From NCBI GenBank assembly GCA_030063045.1, contig JAQSEB010000142.1, positions 1,364,001 to 1,428,000 on the forward strand: a stretch of 64,000 nt of DNA, written 5' to 3'. The notes under the pieces were generated by a model. That model was not told where the DNA came from and did not search any database. It saw nothing but the letters and a program-made list of their open reading frames with translations. Within the stretch, counting starts at the first letter, position 1. The number at the start of each line of letters is the position of its first letter. The position numbers and the translations under genes were made by a program. Shown in pieces: positions 43,975 through 58,600 of the stretch. This DNA is from Pratylenchus scribneri (taxonomy: Eukaryota > Nematoda > Chromadorea > Rhabditida > Pratylenchidae).

Positions 43975-44156
43975 TCTGGCTTAATCCCATGTAACACATG
44001 ATCTCGGGCTTATTATTCCACTTGCCTTCGGCACGCTACCCCTTGACCTCAGCACCACAATCTTTTAATTCATGATGGAAAAATGGAAAAAATCCAATAA
44101 AGAAAATTTAAATAATGGAAGACAATTGAATTATGAAAATTTAAATTTCTGAATAA

Positions 44157-44266
44157 AATTAATTTTTTTTGAAAATTGCGTTTTGCGTTTTGCGTAAAAA
44201 AAATTTTGAACGGAATTGCGTTTTGCGTCTTGCGTTCAACGGCTTTGGCACTTGCGCCCGTCCCTG
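44157..44266. repeat. fragment with TGCGTTTTGCG repeats and CCCGTCCCTG end
   Basis: It is related to 18755-19035 in the opposite orientation, with the terminus TTGCGCCCGTCCCTG. The left part is missing, so it is a truncated copy of an unnamed MITE. Confidence 0.45.
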
Positions 44267-44285
44267 GGCAGAATAATAAATTTTT

Positions 44286-44353
44286 GGGTACCACCCCCCC
44301 CCCCCAATTAATAGAATGCCCCCCCCCCCCTCCCCCGTTAATAGAGAAGTACC
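44286..44353. mobile_element. 68-bp GGTAC-family MITE remnant
   Basis: Ends GGGTACCACC and GAAGTACC with C-runs between them are flanked by AAATTTTT on both sides (44278-44285, 44354-44361). It has the same terminal design as 7833-8006 and 14617-14932. Confidence 0.5.
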
Positions 44354-44493
44354 AAATTTTTTAAAATACCATCTTAAAGAAAATATTAACATTAATAGGG
44401 TATTTATCAAATTCATTTATCGAGAATTGGAACTTTCCCCCGAAAGTGGAATGTTTTGAAAATTTTGTACTAGAAAACAAATTGGGTCGGTAA

Positions 44494-44862
44494 TGTTTTA
44501 GCGCCGCACGTTTTAGCGCCAGTGATTTTGGCGAGTCATAACTCAGCAAAGAAGAAACCATTTGAGACAATCTTGGTATCATTTGATAGAGCTAATCAAG
44601 CTCTATTGAATAGTGGATAAAGCTTTTTTGATTAATGAAAATTTTAGTGACTTGAAATCGAAAAAGTGGATAAAAGTCAGTTTTTCTTACTTGGAAGCTT
44701 GTAATTAAGAGGATATTTAACTTTTCATAAATTGCTATATATCATTTAATAGAGTTTGATTAGCTCTATCCAATGATACCAAGATCGCCTCAAATGGTTT
44801 CTTCTTTGCTGAGTTATGACTAGCCAAAGTCGCTGGCGCTAAAACGTGCGGCGCTAAAACGT
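44494..44862. repeat. foldback element bordering the satellite
   Basis: Inverted arms of about 130 bp share GTTTTAGCGCCGCACGTTTT, GTCATAACTCAGCAAAGAAG and TCTTGGTATCATT in opposite orientation. Its right end is within 10 bp of the first satellite monomer. Confidence 0.8.
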
Positions 44863-44867
44863 GATGG

Positions 44868-45300
44868 TCAAGGCCATAAGTCCCTAATTTTTTAAGATAA
44901 TGAATTTTCGTTTACAGATTCGGAATCTATATTAAAAATACTACAAGAATCAACTTTTTAAAAATTCCAATATTTTTTTTTTTAAATTTTTCTATTATCG
45001 TATTTATGACCCAATATATTTTAATTGTTCAATTCGACGGAAGGCCATATCTCTTCAACTATTCCAACAAATCTTCTAATTTTTTGGTAAAAAATTTATT
45101 TTAATATTCTAAAAATAATAGTATTGGTCTATGATCAATTGAAAATATCATATTCGAGTAATCCGTATTTTTACCTAACTAGGTATATTTTCAGGGTCAT
45201 ATTTTGAGGGTCAATCGACGGAAGGCCATATCTCTTCAACTATTCCAACAAATCTTCTAATTTTTTGGTAAAAAATTTATTTTAATATTCTAAAAATAAT
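44868..45300 (+). repeat. 344-bp satellite, leading fragment, forward orientation
   Basis: It starts at GGCCATAAGTCCCTAATTTT and runs about 1.25 monomers. At 45212 it jumps from the end of half B straight into half B again, skipping half A. The orientation reverses at about 45301. Confidence 0.9.
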
Positions 45301-48300
45301 CCTCAAAATATGACCCTGAAAATATACCTAGTTAGGTAAAAATACGGATTACTCGAATATGATATTTTCAATTGATCATAGACAAATACTATTATTTTTA
45401 GAATATTAAAATAAATTTTTTACCAAAAAATTAGAAGATTTGTTGGAATAGTTGAAGAGATATGGCCTTCCGTCGAATTGAACAATTAAAATATATTGGG
45501 TCATAAATAAGATAATAGAAAAATTTTTAAAAAAAATTTTGGAATTTTTAAAAAGTTGATTCTAGTAGTATTTTTAATGTAGATTCAGAATCTGAAAACG
45601 AAAATTCATTATCTTAAAAAATTAGGGACTTATGGCCTTCCGTCGATTGACCCTCAAAATATGACCCTGAAAATATACATAGTTAGGTAAAAATACGGAT
45701 TACTCGAATATGATATTTTCAATTGATCATAGACCAATACTATTATTTTTAGAATATTAAAATAAATTTTTTACCAAAAAATTAGAAGATTTGTTGGAAT
45801 AGTTGAAGAGATATGGCCTTCCGTCGAATTGAACAATTAAAATATATTGGGTCATAAATACGATAATAGAAAAATTTTTAAAAAAAAATTTTGGAATTTT
45901 TAAAAAGTTGATTCTAGTAGTATTTTTAATGTAGATTCAGAATCTGAAAACGAAAATTCATTATCTTAAAAAATTAGGGACTTATGGCCTTCCGTCGATT
46001 GACCCTCAAAATATGACCCTGAAAATATACATAGTTAGGTAAAAATACGGATTTCTCGAATATGATATTTTCAATTGATCATAGACCAATACTATTATTT
46101 TTAGAATATTAAAATAAATTTTTTACCAAAAAATTAGAAGATTTGTTGGAATAGTTGAAAAGATATGGCCTTCCGTCAAATTGAACAATTAAAATATATT
46201 GGGTCATAAATACGATAAAAGAAAAATTTTTAAAAAAAAATATTGGAATTTTTAAAAAGTTGATTCTAGTAGTATTTTTAATGTAGATTCAGAATCTGAA
46301 AACGAAAATTCATTATCTTAAAAAATTAGGGACTTATGGCCTTCTGACCCTCAAAATATGACCCTGAAAATATACATAATTAGGTAAAAATACGGATTTC
46401 TCGAATATGATATTTTCAATTGATCATAGACCAATACTATTATTTTTAGAATATTAAAATAAATTTTTTACCAAAAAATTAGAAGATTTGTTGGAATAGT
46501 TGAAGAGATATGGCCTTCCGTCGAATTGAACAATTAAAATATATTGGGTCATAAATACGATAAAAGAAAAATTTTTAAAAAAAAATATTGGAATTTTTAA
46601 AAAGTTGATTCTAGTAGTATTTTTAATGTAGATTCAGAATCTGAAAACGAAAATTCATTATCTTAAAAAATTAGGGACTTATGGCCTTCTGACCCTCAAA
46701 ATATGACCCTGAAAATATACATAATTAGGTAAAAATACGGATTTCTCGAATATGATATTTTCAATTGATCATAGACCAATACTATTATTTTTAGAATATT
46801 AAAATAAATTTTTTACCAAAAAATTAGAAGATTTGTTGGAATAGTTGAAAAGATATGGCCTTCCGTCGAATTGAACAATTAAAATATATTGGGTCATAAA
46901 TACGATAAAAGAAAAATTTTAAAAAAAAAATATTGGAATTTTTAAAAAGTTGATTCTAGTAGTATTTTTAATGTAGATTCAGAATCTGAAAACGAAAATT
47001 CATTATCTTAAAAAATTAGGGACTTATGGCCTTCTGACCCTCAAAATATGACCCTGAAAATATACATAATTAGGTAAAAATACGGATTTCTCGAATATGA
47101 TATTTTCAATTGATCATAGACCAATACTATTATTTTTAGAATATTAAAATAAATTTTTTACCAAAAAATTAGAAGATTTGTTGGAATAGTTGAAGAGATA
47201 TGGCCTTCCGTCGAATTGAACAATTAAAATATATTGGGTCATAAATACGATAAAAGAAAAATTTTTAAAAAAAAATATTGGAATTTTTAAAAAGTTGATT
47301 CTAGTAGTATTTTTAATGTAGATTCAGAATCTGAAAACGAAAATTCATTATCTTAAAAAATTAGGGACTTATGGCCTTCTGACCCTCAAAATATGACCCT
47401 GAAAATATACATAATTAGGTAAAAATACGGATTTCTCGAATATGATATTTTCAATTGATCATAGACCAATACTATTATTTTTAGAATATTAAAATAAATT
47501 TTTTACCAAAAAATTAGAAGATTTGTTGGAATAGTTGAAAAGATATGGCCTTCCGTCGAATTGAACAATTAAAATATATTGGGTCATAAATACGATAAAA
47601 GAAAAATTTTTAAAAAAAAATATTGGAATTTTTAAAAAGTTGATTCTAGTAGTATTTTTAATGTAGATTCAGAATCTGAAAACGAAAATTCATTATCTTA
47701 AAAAATTAGGGACTTATGGCCTTCTGACCCTCAAAATATGACCCTGAAAATATACATAATTAGGTAAAAATACGGATTTCTCGAATATGATATTTTCAAT
47801 TGATCATAGACCAATACTATTATTTTTAGAATATTAAAATAAATTTTTTACCAAAAAATTAGAAGATTTGTTGGAATAGTTGAAGAGATATGGCCTTCCG
47901 TCGAATTGAACAATTAAAATATATTGGGTCATAAATACGATAAAAGAAAAATTTTTAAAAAAAAATATTGGAATTTTTAAAAAGTTGATTCTAGTAGTAT
48001 TTTTAATGTAGATTCAGAATCTGAAAACGAAAATTCATTATCTTAAAAAATTAGGGACTTATGGCCTTCTGACCCTCAAAATATGACCCTGAAAATATAC
48101 ATAATTAGGTAAAAATACGGATTTCTCGAATATGATATTTTCAATTGATCATAGACCAATACTATTATTTTTAGAATATTAAAATAAATTTTTTACCAAA
48201 AAATTAGAAGATTTGTTGGAATAGTTGAAAAGATATGGCCTTCCGTCGAATTGAACAATTAAAATATATTGGGTCATAAATACGATAAAAGAAAAATTTT

Positions 48301-51300
48301 TAAAAAAAAATATTGGAATTTTTAAAAAGTTGATTCTAGTAGTATTTTTAATGTAGATTCAGAATCTGAAAACGAAAATTCATTATCTTAAAAAATTAGG
48401 GACTTATGGCCTTCTGACCCTCAAAATATGACCCTGAAAATATACATAATTAGGTAAAAATACGGATTTCTCGAATATGATATTTTCAATTGATCATAGA
48501 CCAATACTATTATTTTTAGAATATTAAAATAAATTTTTTACCAAAAAATTAGAAGATTTGTTGGAATAGTTGAAGAGATATGGCCTTCCGTCGAATTGAA
48601 CAATTAAAATATATTGGGTCATAAATACGATAATAGAAAAATTTTAAAAAAAAAATATTGGAATTTTTAAAAAGTCGATTCTTGTAGTATTTTTAATATA
48701 GATTCCGAATCTGTAAACGAAAATTCATTATCTTAAAAAATTAGGGACTTATGGCCTTCCGTCGATTGACCCTCAAAATATGACCCTGAAAATATACCTA
48801 GTTAGGTAAAAATACGGATTACTCGAATATGATATTTTCAATTGATCAGAGACCAATACTATTATTTTTAGAATATTAAAATAAATTTTTTACCAAAAAA
48901 TTAGAAGATTTGTTGGAATAGTTGAAGAGATATGGCCTTCCGTCGAATTGAACAATTAAAATATATTGGGTCATAAATACGATAATAGAAAAATTTTTAA
49001 AAAAAAATTTTGGAATTTTTAAAAAGTTGATTCTTGTAGTATTTTTAATGTAGATTCCGAATCTTTAAACGAAAATTCATTAACTTAAAAAATTAGGGAC
49101 TTATGGCCTTCCGTCGATTGACCCTCAAAATATGACCCTGAAAATATACATAGTTAGGTAAAAATACGGATTTCTCGAATATGATATTTTCAATTGATCA
49201 TAGACCAATACTATTATTTTTAGAATATTAAAATAAATATTTTACCAAAAAATTAGAAGATTTGTTGGAATAATTGAAAAGATATGGCCTTCCGTCGAAT
49301 TGAACAATTAAAATATATTGGGTCATAAATACGATAATAGAAAAATTTAAAAAAAAAAATATTGGAATTTTAAAAAGTTGATTCTAGTAGTATTTTTAAT
49401 GTAGATTCAGAATCTGAAAACGAAAATTCATTATCTTAAAAAATTAGGGACTTATGGCCTTCCGTCGATTGACCCTCAAAATATGACCCTGAAAATATAC
49501 CTAGTTAGGTAAAAATACGGATTACTCGAATATGATATTTTCAATTGATCATAGACCAATACTATTATTTTTAGAATATTAAAATAAATTTTTTACCAAA
49601 AAATTAGAAGATTTGTTGGAATAGTTGAAAAGATATGGCCTTCCGTCAAATTGAACAATTAAAATATATTGGGTCATAAATACGATAAAAGAAAAATTTT
49701 TAAAAAAAAATATTGGAATTTTTAAAAAGTTGATTCTAGTAGTATTTTTAATGTAGATTCAGAATCTGAAAACGAAAATTCATTATCTTAAAAAATTAGG
49801 GACTTATGGCCTTCTGACCCTCAAAATATGACCCTGAAAATATACATAATTAGGTAAAAATACGGATTTCTCGAATATGATATTTTCAATTGATCATAGA
49901 CCAATACTATTATTTTTAGAATATTAAAATAAATTTTTTACCAAAAAATTAGAAGATTTGTTGGAATAGTTGAAGAGATATGGCCTTCCGTCGAATTGAA
50001 CAATTAAAATATATTGGGTCATAAATACGATAAAAGAAAAATTTTTAAAAAAAAATATTGGAATTTTTAAAAAGTTGATTCTAGTAGTATTTTTAATGTA
50101 GATTCAGAATCTGAAAACGAAAATTCATTATCTTAAAAAATTAGGGACTTATGGCCTTCTGACCCTCAAAATATGACCCTGAAAATATACATAATTAGGT
50201 AAAAATACGGATTTCTCGAATATGATATTTTCAATTGATCATAGACCAATACTATTATTTTTAGAATATTAAAATAAATTTTTTACCAAAAAATTAGAAG
50301 ATTTGTTGGAATAGTTGAAGAGATATGGCCTTCCGTCGAATTGAACAATTAAAATATATTGGGTCATAAATACGATAAAAGAAAAATTTTTAAAAAAAAA
50401 TATTGGAATTTTTAAAAAGTTGATTCTAGTAGTATTTTTAATGTAGATTCAGAATCTGAAAACGAAAATTCATTATCTTAAAAAATTAAGGACTTATGGC
50501 CTTCTGACCCTCAAAATATGACCCTGAAAATATACATAATTAGGTAAAAATACGGATTTCTCGAATATGATATTTTCAATTGATCATAGACCAATACTAT
50601 TATTTTTAGAATATTAAAATAAATTTTTTACCAAAAAATTAGAAGATTTGTTGGAATAGTTGAAAAGATATGGCCTTCCGTCGAATTGAACAATTAAAAT
50701 ATATTGGGTCATAAATACGATAAAAGAAAAATTTTAAAAAAAAAAATATTGGAATTTTTAAAAAGTTGATTCTAGTAGTATTTTTAATGTAGATTCAGAA
50801 TCTGAAAACGAAAATTCATTATCTTAAAAAATTAGGGACTTATGGCCTTCTGACCCTCAAAATATGACCCTGAAAATATACATAATTAGGTAAAAATACG
50901 GATTTCTCGAATATGATATTTTCAATTGATCATAGACCAATACTATTATTTTTAGAATATTAAAATAAATTTTTTACCAAAAAATTAGAAGATTTGTTGG
51001 AATAGTTGAAGAGATATGGCCTTCCGTCGAATTGAACAATTAAAATATATTGGGTCATAAATACGATAAAAGAAAAATTTTTAAAAAAAAATATTGGAAT
51101 TTTTAAAAAGTTGATTCTAGTAGTATTTTTAATGTAGATTCAGAATCTGAAAACGAAAATTCATTATCTTAAAAAATTAGGGACTTATGGCCTTCTGACC
51201 CTCAAAATATGACCCTGAAAATATACATAATTAGGTAAAAATACGGATTTCTCGAATATGATATTTTCAATTGATCATAGACCAATACTATTATTTTTAG

Positions 51301-52617
51301 AATATTAAAATAAATTTTTTACCAAAAAATTAGAAGATTTGTTGGAATAGTTGAAAAGATATGGCCTTCCGTCGAATTGAACAATTAAAATATATTGGGT
51401 CATAAATACGATAAAAGAAAAATTTTTAAAAAAAAATATTGGAATTTTTAAAAAGTTGATTCTAGTAGTATTTTTAATGTAGATTCAGAATCTGAAAACG
51501 AAAATTCATTATCTTAAAAAATTAGGGACTTATGGCCTTCTGACCCTCAAAATATGACCCTGAAAATATACATAATTAGGTAAAAATACGGATTTCTCGA
51601 ATATGATATTTTCAATTGATCATAGACCAATACTATTATTTTTAGAATATTAAAATAAATTTTTTACCAAAAAATTAGAAGATTTGTTGGAATAGTTGAA
51701 GAGATATGGCCTTCCGTCGAATTGAACAATTAAAATATATTGGGTCATAAATACGATAAAAGAAAAATTTTAAAAAAAAAATATTGGAATTTTTAAAAAG
51801 TCGATTCTTGTAGTATTTTTAATATAGATTCCGAATCTGTAAACGAAAATTCATTATCTTAAAAAATTAGGGACTTATGGCCTTCCGTCGATTGACCCTC
51901 AAAATATGACCCTGAAAATATACATAATTAGGTAAAAATACGGATTTCTCGAATATGATATTTTCAATTGATCATAGACCAATACTATTATTTTTAGAAT
52001 ATTAAAATAAATTTTTTCCAAAGAATTAGAAGATTTGTTGGAATAGTTGAAGAGATATGGCCTTCCGTCGAATTGAACAATTAAAATATATTGGGTCATA
52101 AATACGATAATAGAAAAATTTTTAAAAAAAAATTTTGGAATTTTTAAAAAGTTGATTCTTGTAGTATTTTTAATGTAGATTCCGAATCTTTAAACGAAAA
52201 TTCATTAACTTAAAAAATTAGGGACTTATGGCCTTCCGTCGATTGACCCTCAAAATATGACCCTGAAAATATACATAGTTAGGTAAAAATACGGATTTCT
52301 CGAATATGATATTTTCAATTGATCATAGACCAATACTATTATTTTTAGAATATTAAAATAAATATTTTACCAAAAAATTAGAAGATTTGTTGGAATAATT
52401 GAAAGATATGGCCTTCCGTCGAATTGAACAATTAAAATATATTGGGTCATAAATACGATAATAGAAAAATTTAAAAAAAAAAAATATTGGAATTTTAAAA
52501 AGTTGATTCTAGTAGTATTTTTAATGTAGATTCAGAATCTGAAAACGAAAATTCATTATCTTAAAAAATTAGGGACTTATGGCCTTCCGTCGATTGACCC
52601 TCAAAATATGACCTGAA
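45301..52617 (-). repeat. 344-bp satellite, inverted block of about 21 monomers
   Basis: The same monomer is read on the minus strand. From about 46160 to 48570, neighbouring monomers alternate GAAGAGATATGG and GAAAAGATATGG, a two-monomer higher-order unit. A nine-monomer segment (about 3.12 kb) is repeated: the variant GTCGATTCTTGTAGTATTTT occurs at about 48675 and again at about 51797, followed by the same further variants. Confidence 0.92.
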
Positions 52618-55600
52618 AATAAATCAACTTTTTAAAAAATTCCAAAATTTTTTTTAAAAATTTTTCTATTATCGTATTTATGACCCAATATATTTTAATT
52701 ATTCAATTCGACGGAAGGCCATATCTCTTCAACTATTCCAACAAATCTTCTAATTTTTTGGTAAAAATTTATTTTAATATTCTAAAAATAATAGTATTGG
52801 TCTATGATCAATTGAAAATATCATATTCGAGTAATCCGTATTTTTACCTAACTATGTATATTTTCAGGGTCATATTTTGAGGGTCAATCGACGGAAGGCC
52901 ATAAGTCCCTAATTTTTTAAGATAATGAATTTTCGTTTTCAGATTCTGAATCTATATTAAAAATACTACTAGAATCAACTTTTTAAAAATTCCAAAATTT
53001 TTTTTAAAAATTTTTCTATTATCGTATTTATGACCCAATATATTTTAATTGTTCAATTCGACGGAAGGCCATATCTCTTCAACTATTCCAACAAATCTTC
53101 TAATTTTTTGGTAAAAAATTTATTTTAATATTCTAAAAATAATAGTATTGGTCTATGATCAATTGAAAATATCATATTCGAGAAATCCGTATTTTTACCT
53201 AATTATGTATATTTTCAGGGTCATATTTTGAGAGTCAATCGACGGAAGGCCATAAGTCCCTAATTTTTTAAGTTAATGAATTTTCGTTTAAAGATTTGGA
53301 ATCTACATTAAAAATACTACAAGAATCAACTTTTTAAAAATTCCAAAATTTTTTTTTAAAAATTTTTCTATTATCGTATTTATGACCCAATATATTTTAA
53401 TTGTTCAATTCGACGGAAGGCCATATCTCTTCAACTATTCCAACAAATCTTCTAATTTTTTGGTAAAAAATTTATTTTAATATTCTAAAAATAATAGTAT
53501 TGGTCTTTGATCAATTGAAAATATCATATTCGAGAAATCCGTATTTTTACCTAACTATGTATATTTTCAGGGTCATATTTTGAGGGTCAATCGACGGAAG
53601 GCCATAAGTCCCTAATTTTTTAAGATAATGAATTTTCGTTTTCAGATTCTGAATCTACATTAAAAATACTACTAGAATCAATTTTTAAAAATTCCAATAT
53701 TTTTTTATTAAAAATTTTTCTATTATCGTATTTATGACCCAATATATTTTAATTGTTCAATTCGACGGAAGGCCATATCTCTTCAACTATTCCAAAAAAT
53801 CTTCTAATTTTTTGGTAAAAAATTTATTTTAATATTCTAAAAATAATAGTATTGGTCTATGATCAATTGAAAATATCATATTCGAGAAATCCGTATTTTT
53901 ACCTAACTATGTATATTTTCAGGGTCATATTTTGAGGGTCAATCGACGGAAGGCCATAAGTCCCTAATTTTTTAAGTTAATGAATTTTCGTTTAAAGATT
54001 CGGAATCTACATTAAAAATACTACAAGAATCAACTTTTTAAAAATTCCAAAATTTTTTTTTAAAAATTTTTCTATTATCGTATTTATGACCCAATATATT
54101 TTAATTGTTCAATTTGGCGGAAGGCCATATCTCTTCAACTATTCCAACAAATCTTCTAATTTTTTGGTAAAAAATTTATTTTAATATTCTAAAAATAATA
54201 GTATTGGTCTTTGATCAATTGAAAATATCATATTCGAGAAATCCGTATTTTTACCTAACTATGTATATTTTCAGGGTCATATTTTGAGGGTCAATCGACG
54301 GAAGGCCATAAGTCCCTAATTTTTTAAGTTAATGAATTTTCGTTTAAAGATTCGGAATCTACATTAAAAATACTACAAGAATCAACTTTTTAAAAATTCC
54401 AAAATTTTTTTTTAAAAATTTTTCTATTATCGTATTTATGACCCAATATATTTTAATTGTTCAATTTGGCGGAAGGCCATATCTCTTCAACTATTCCAAC
54501 AAATCTTCTAATTTTTTGGTAAAAAATTTATTTTAATATTCTAAAAATAATAGTATTGGTCTATGATCAATTGAAAATATCATATTCGAGAAATCCGTAT
54601 TTTTACCTAACTATGTATATTTTCAGGGTCATATTTTGAGGGTCAATCGACGGAAGGCCATAAGTCCCTAATTTTTTAAGATAATGAATTTTCGTTTTCA
54701 GATTCTGAATCTACATTAAAAATACTACTAGAATCAATTTTTAAAAATTCCAATATTTTTTTATTAAAAATTTTTCTATTATCGTATTTATGACCCAATA
54801 TATTTTAATTGTTCAATTCGACGGAAGGCCATATCTCTTCAACTATTCCAAAAAATCTTCTAATTTTTTGGTAAAAAATTTATTTTAATATTCTAAAAAT
54901 AATAGTATTGGTCTATGATCAATTGAAAATATCATATTCGAGAAATCCGTATTTTTACCTAACTATGTATATTTTCAGGGTCATATTTTGAGGGTCAATC
55001 GACGGAAGGCCATAAGTCCCTAATTTTTTAAGATAATGAATTTTCGTTTTCAGATTCGGAATCTACATTAAAAATACTACAAGAATCAATTTTTAAAAAT
55101 TCCAATATTTTTTTATTAAAAATTTTTCTATTATCGTATTTATGACCCAATATATTTTAATTGTTCAATTCGACGGAAGGCCATATCTCTTCAACTATTC
55201 CAAAAAATCTTCTAATTTTTTGGTAAAAAATTTATTTTAATATTCTAAAAATAATAGTATTGGTCTATGATCAATTGAAAATATCATATTCGAGAAATCC
55301 GTATTTTTACCTAACTATGTATATTTTCAGGGTCATATTTTGAGGGTCAATCGACGGAAGGCCATAAGTCCCTAATTTTTTAAGTTAATGAATTTTCGTT
55401 TAAAGATTCGGAATCTACATTAAAAATACTACAAGAACCAACTTTTTAAAAATTCCAAAATTTTTTTTAAAAATTTTTCTATTATCGTATTTATGACCCA
55501 ATATATTTTAATTGTTCAATTTGGCGGAAGGCCATATCTCTTCAACTATTCCAACAAATCTTCTAATTTTTTGGTAAAAAATTTATTTTAATATTCTAAA

Positions 55601-58600
55601 AATAATAGTATTGGTCTATGATCAATTGAAAATATCATATTCGAGAAATCCGTATTTTTACCTAACTATGTATATTTTCAGGGTCATATTTTGAGGGTCA
55701 ATCGACGGAAGGCCATAAGTCCCTAATTTTTAAAGATAATGAATTTTCGTTTTCAGATTCTGAATCTACATTAAAAATACTACAAGAATCAACTTTTTAA
55801 AAATTCCAAAATTTTTTTTTAAAAATTTTTCTATTATCGTATTTATGACTCAATATATTTTAATTGTTCAATTCGACGGAAGGCCATATCTCTTCAACTA
55901 TTCCAACAAATCTTCTAATTCTTTGGAAAAAATTTATTTTAATATTCTAAAAATAATAGTATTGGTCTATGATCAATTGAAAATATCATATTCGAGAAAT
56001 CCGTATTTTTACCTAACTAGGTATATTTTGAGGGTCAATCGACGGAAGGCCATAACTCCCTAATTTTTTGATTTAATGAATTTTCGTTTATAGATTCGGA
56101 ATCTACATTAAAAATACTACAAGAATCAACTTTTTAAAAATTCCAAAATTTTTTTTTTAAAAATTTTTCTATTATCGTATTTATGACCCAATATATTTTA
56201 ATTGTTCAATTCGACGGAAGGCCATATCTCTTCAACTATTCCAACAAATCTTCTAATTTTTTGGTAAAAAATTTATTTTAATATTCTAAAAATAATAGTA
56301 TTTGTCTATGATCAATTGAAAATATCATATTCGAGAAATCCGTATTTTTACCTAACTATGTATATTTTCAGGGTCATATTTTGAGGGTCAAGAGGCCATA
56401 AGTCCCTAATTTTTTAAGATAATGAATTTTCGTTTTCAGATTCTGAATCTACATTAAAAATACTACTAGAATCAATTTTTAAAAATTCCAATATTTTTTT
56501 ATTAAAAATTTTTCTATTATCGTATTTATGACCCAATATATTTTAATTGTTCAATTCGACGGAAGGCCATATCTCTTCAACTATTCCAACAAATCTTCTA
56601 ATTTTTTGGTAAAAAATTTATTTTAATATTCTAAAAATAATAGTATTGGTCTATGATCAATTGAAAATATCATATTCGAGAAATCCGTATTTTTACCTAA
56701 CTATGTATATTTTCAGGGTCATATTTTGAGGGTCAAGAGGCCATAAGTCCCTAATTTTTTAAGAAAATGAATTTTCGTTTTCAGATTCGGAATCTACATT
56801 AAAAATACTACAAGAATCAACTTTTTAAAAATTCCAAAATTTTTTTTTAAAAATTTTTCTATTATCGTATTTATGACCCAATATATTTTAATTGTTCAAT
56901 TCGACGGAAGGCCATATCTCTTCAACTATTCCAACAAATCTTCTAATTCTTTGGAAAAAATTTATTTTAATATTCTAAAAATAATAGTATTGGTCTATGA
57001 TCAATTGAAAATATCATATTCGAGAAATCCGTATTTTTACCTAACTAGGTATATTTTGAGGGTCAATCGACGGAAGGCCATAACTCCCTAATTTTTTAAT
57101 TTAATGAATTTTCGTTTATAGATTCGGAATCTACATTAAAAATACTACAAGAATCAACTTTTTAAAAATTCCAAAATTTTTTTTTAAAAATTTTTCTATT
57201 ATCGTATTTATGACCCAATATATTTTAATTGTTCAATTCGACGGAAGGCCATATCTCTTCAACTATTCCAAAAAATCTTCTAATTTTTTGGTAAAAAATT
57301 TATTTTAATATTCTAAAAATAATAGTATTGGTCTATGATCAATTGAAAATATCATATTCGAGAAATCCGTATTTTTACCTAACTATGTATATTTTCAGGG
57401 TCATATTTTGAGGGTCAAGAGGCCATAAGTCCCTAATTTTTTAAGAAAATGAATTTTCGTTTTCAGATTCGGAATCTACATTAAAAATACTACTAGAATC
57501 AATTTTTAAAAATTCCAAAATTTTTTTTTAAAAATTTTTCTATTATCGTATTTATGACCCAATATATTTTAATTGTTCAATTCGACGGAAGGCCATATCT
57601 CTTCAACTATTCCAACAAATCTTCTAATTTTTTGGTAAAAAATTTATTTTAATATTCTAAAAATAATAGTATTGGTCTATGATCAATTGAAAATATCATA
57701 TTCGAGAAATCCGTATTTTTACCTAACTATGTATATTTTCAGGGTCATATTTTGAGGGTCAAGAGGCCATAAGTCCCTAATTTTTTAAGAAAATGAATTT
57801 TCGTTTTCAGATTCGGAATCTACATTAAAAATACTACAAGAATCAACTTTTTAAAAATTCCAAAATTTTTTTTTAAAAATTTTTCTATTATCGTATTTAT
57901 GACCCAATATATTTTAATTGTTCAATTCGACGGAAGGCCATATCTCTTCAACTATTCCAACAAATCTTCTAATTCTTTGGAAAAAATTTATTTTAATATT
58001 CTAAAAATAATAGTATTGGTCTATGATCAATTGAAAATATCATATTCGAGAAATCCGTATTTTTACCTAACTAGGTATATTTTGAGGGTCAATCGACGGA
58101 AGGCCATAACTCCCTAATTTTTTAATTTAATGAATTTTCGTTTTCAGATTCGGAATCTACATTAAAAATACTACTAGAATCAATTTTTAAAAATTCCAAA
58201 ATTTTTTTTTAAAAATTTTTCTATTATCGTATTTATGACCCAATATATTTTAATTGTTCAATTCGACGGAAGGCCATATCTCTTCAACTATTCCAACAAA
58301 TCTTCTAATTTTTTGGTAAAAAATTTATTTTAATATTCTAAAAATAATAGTATTGGTCTATGATCAATTGAAAATATCATATTCGAGAAATCCGTATTTT
58401 TACCTAACTATGTATATTTTCAGGGTCATATTTTGAGGGTCAAGAGGCCATAAGTCCCTAATTTTTTAAGAAAATGAATTTTCGTTTTCAGATTCGGAAT
58501 CTACATTAAAAATACTACAAGAATCAACTTTTTAAAAATTCCAAAATTTTTTTTTTAAAATTTTTCTATTATCGTATTTATGACCCAATATATTTTAATT

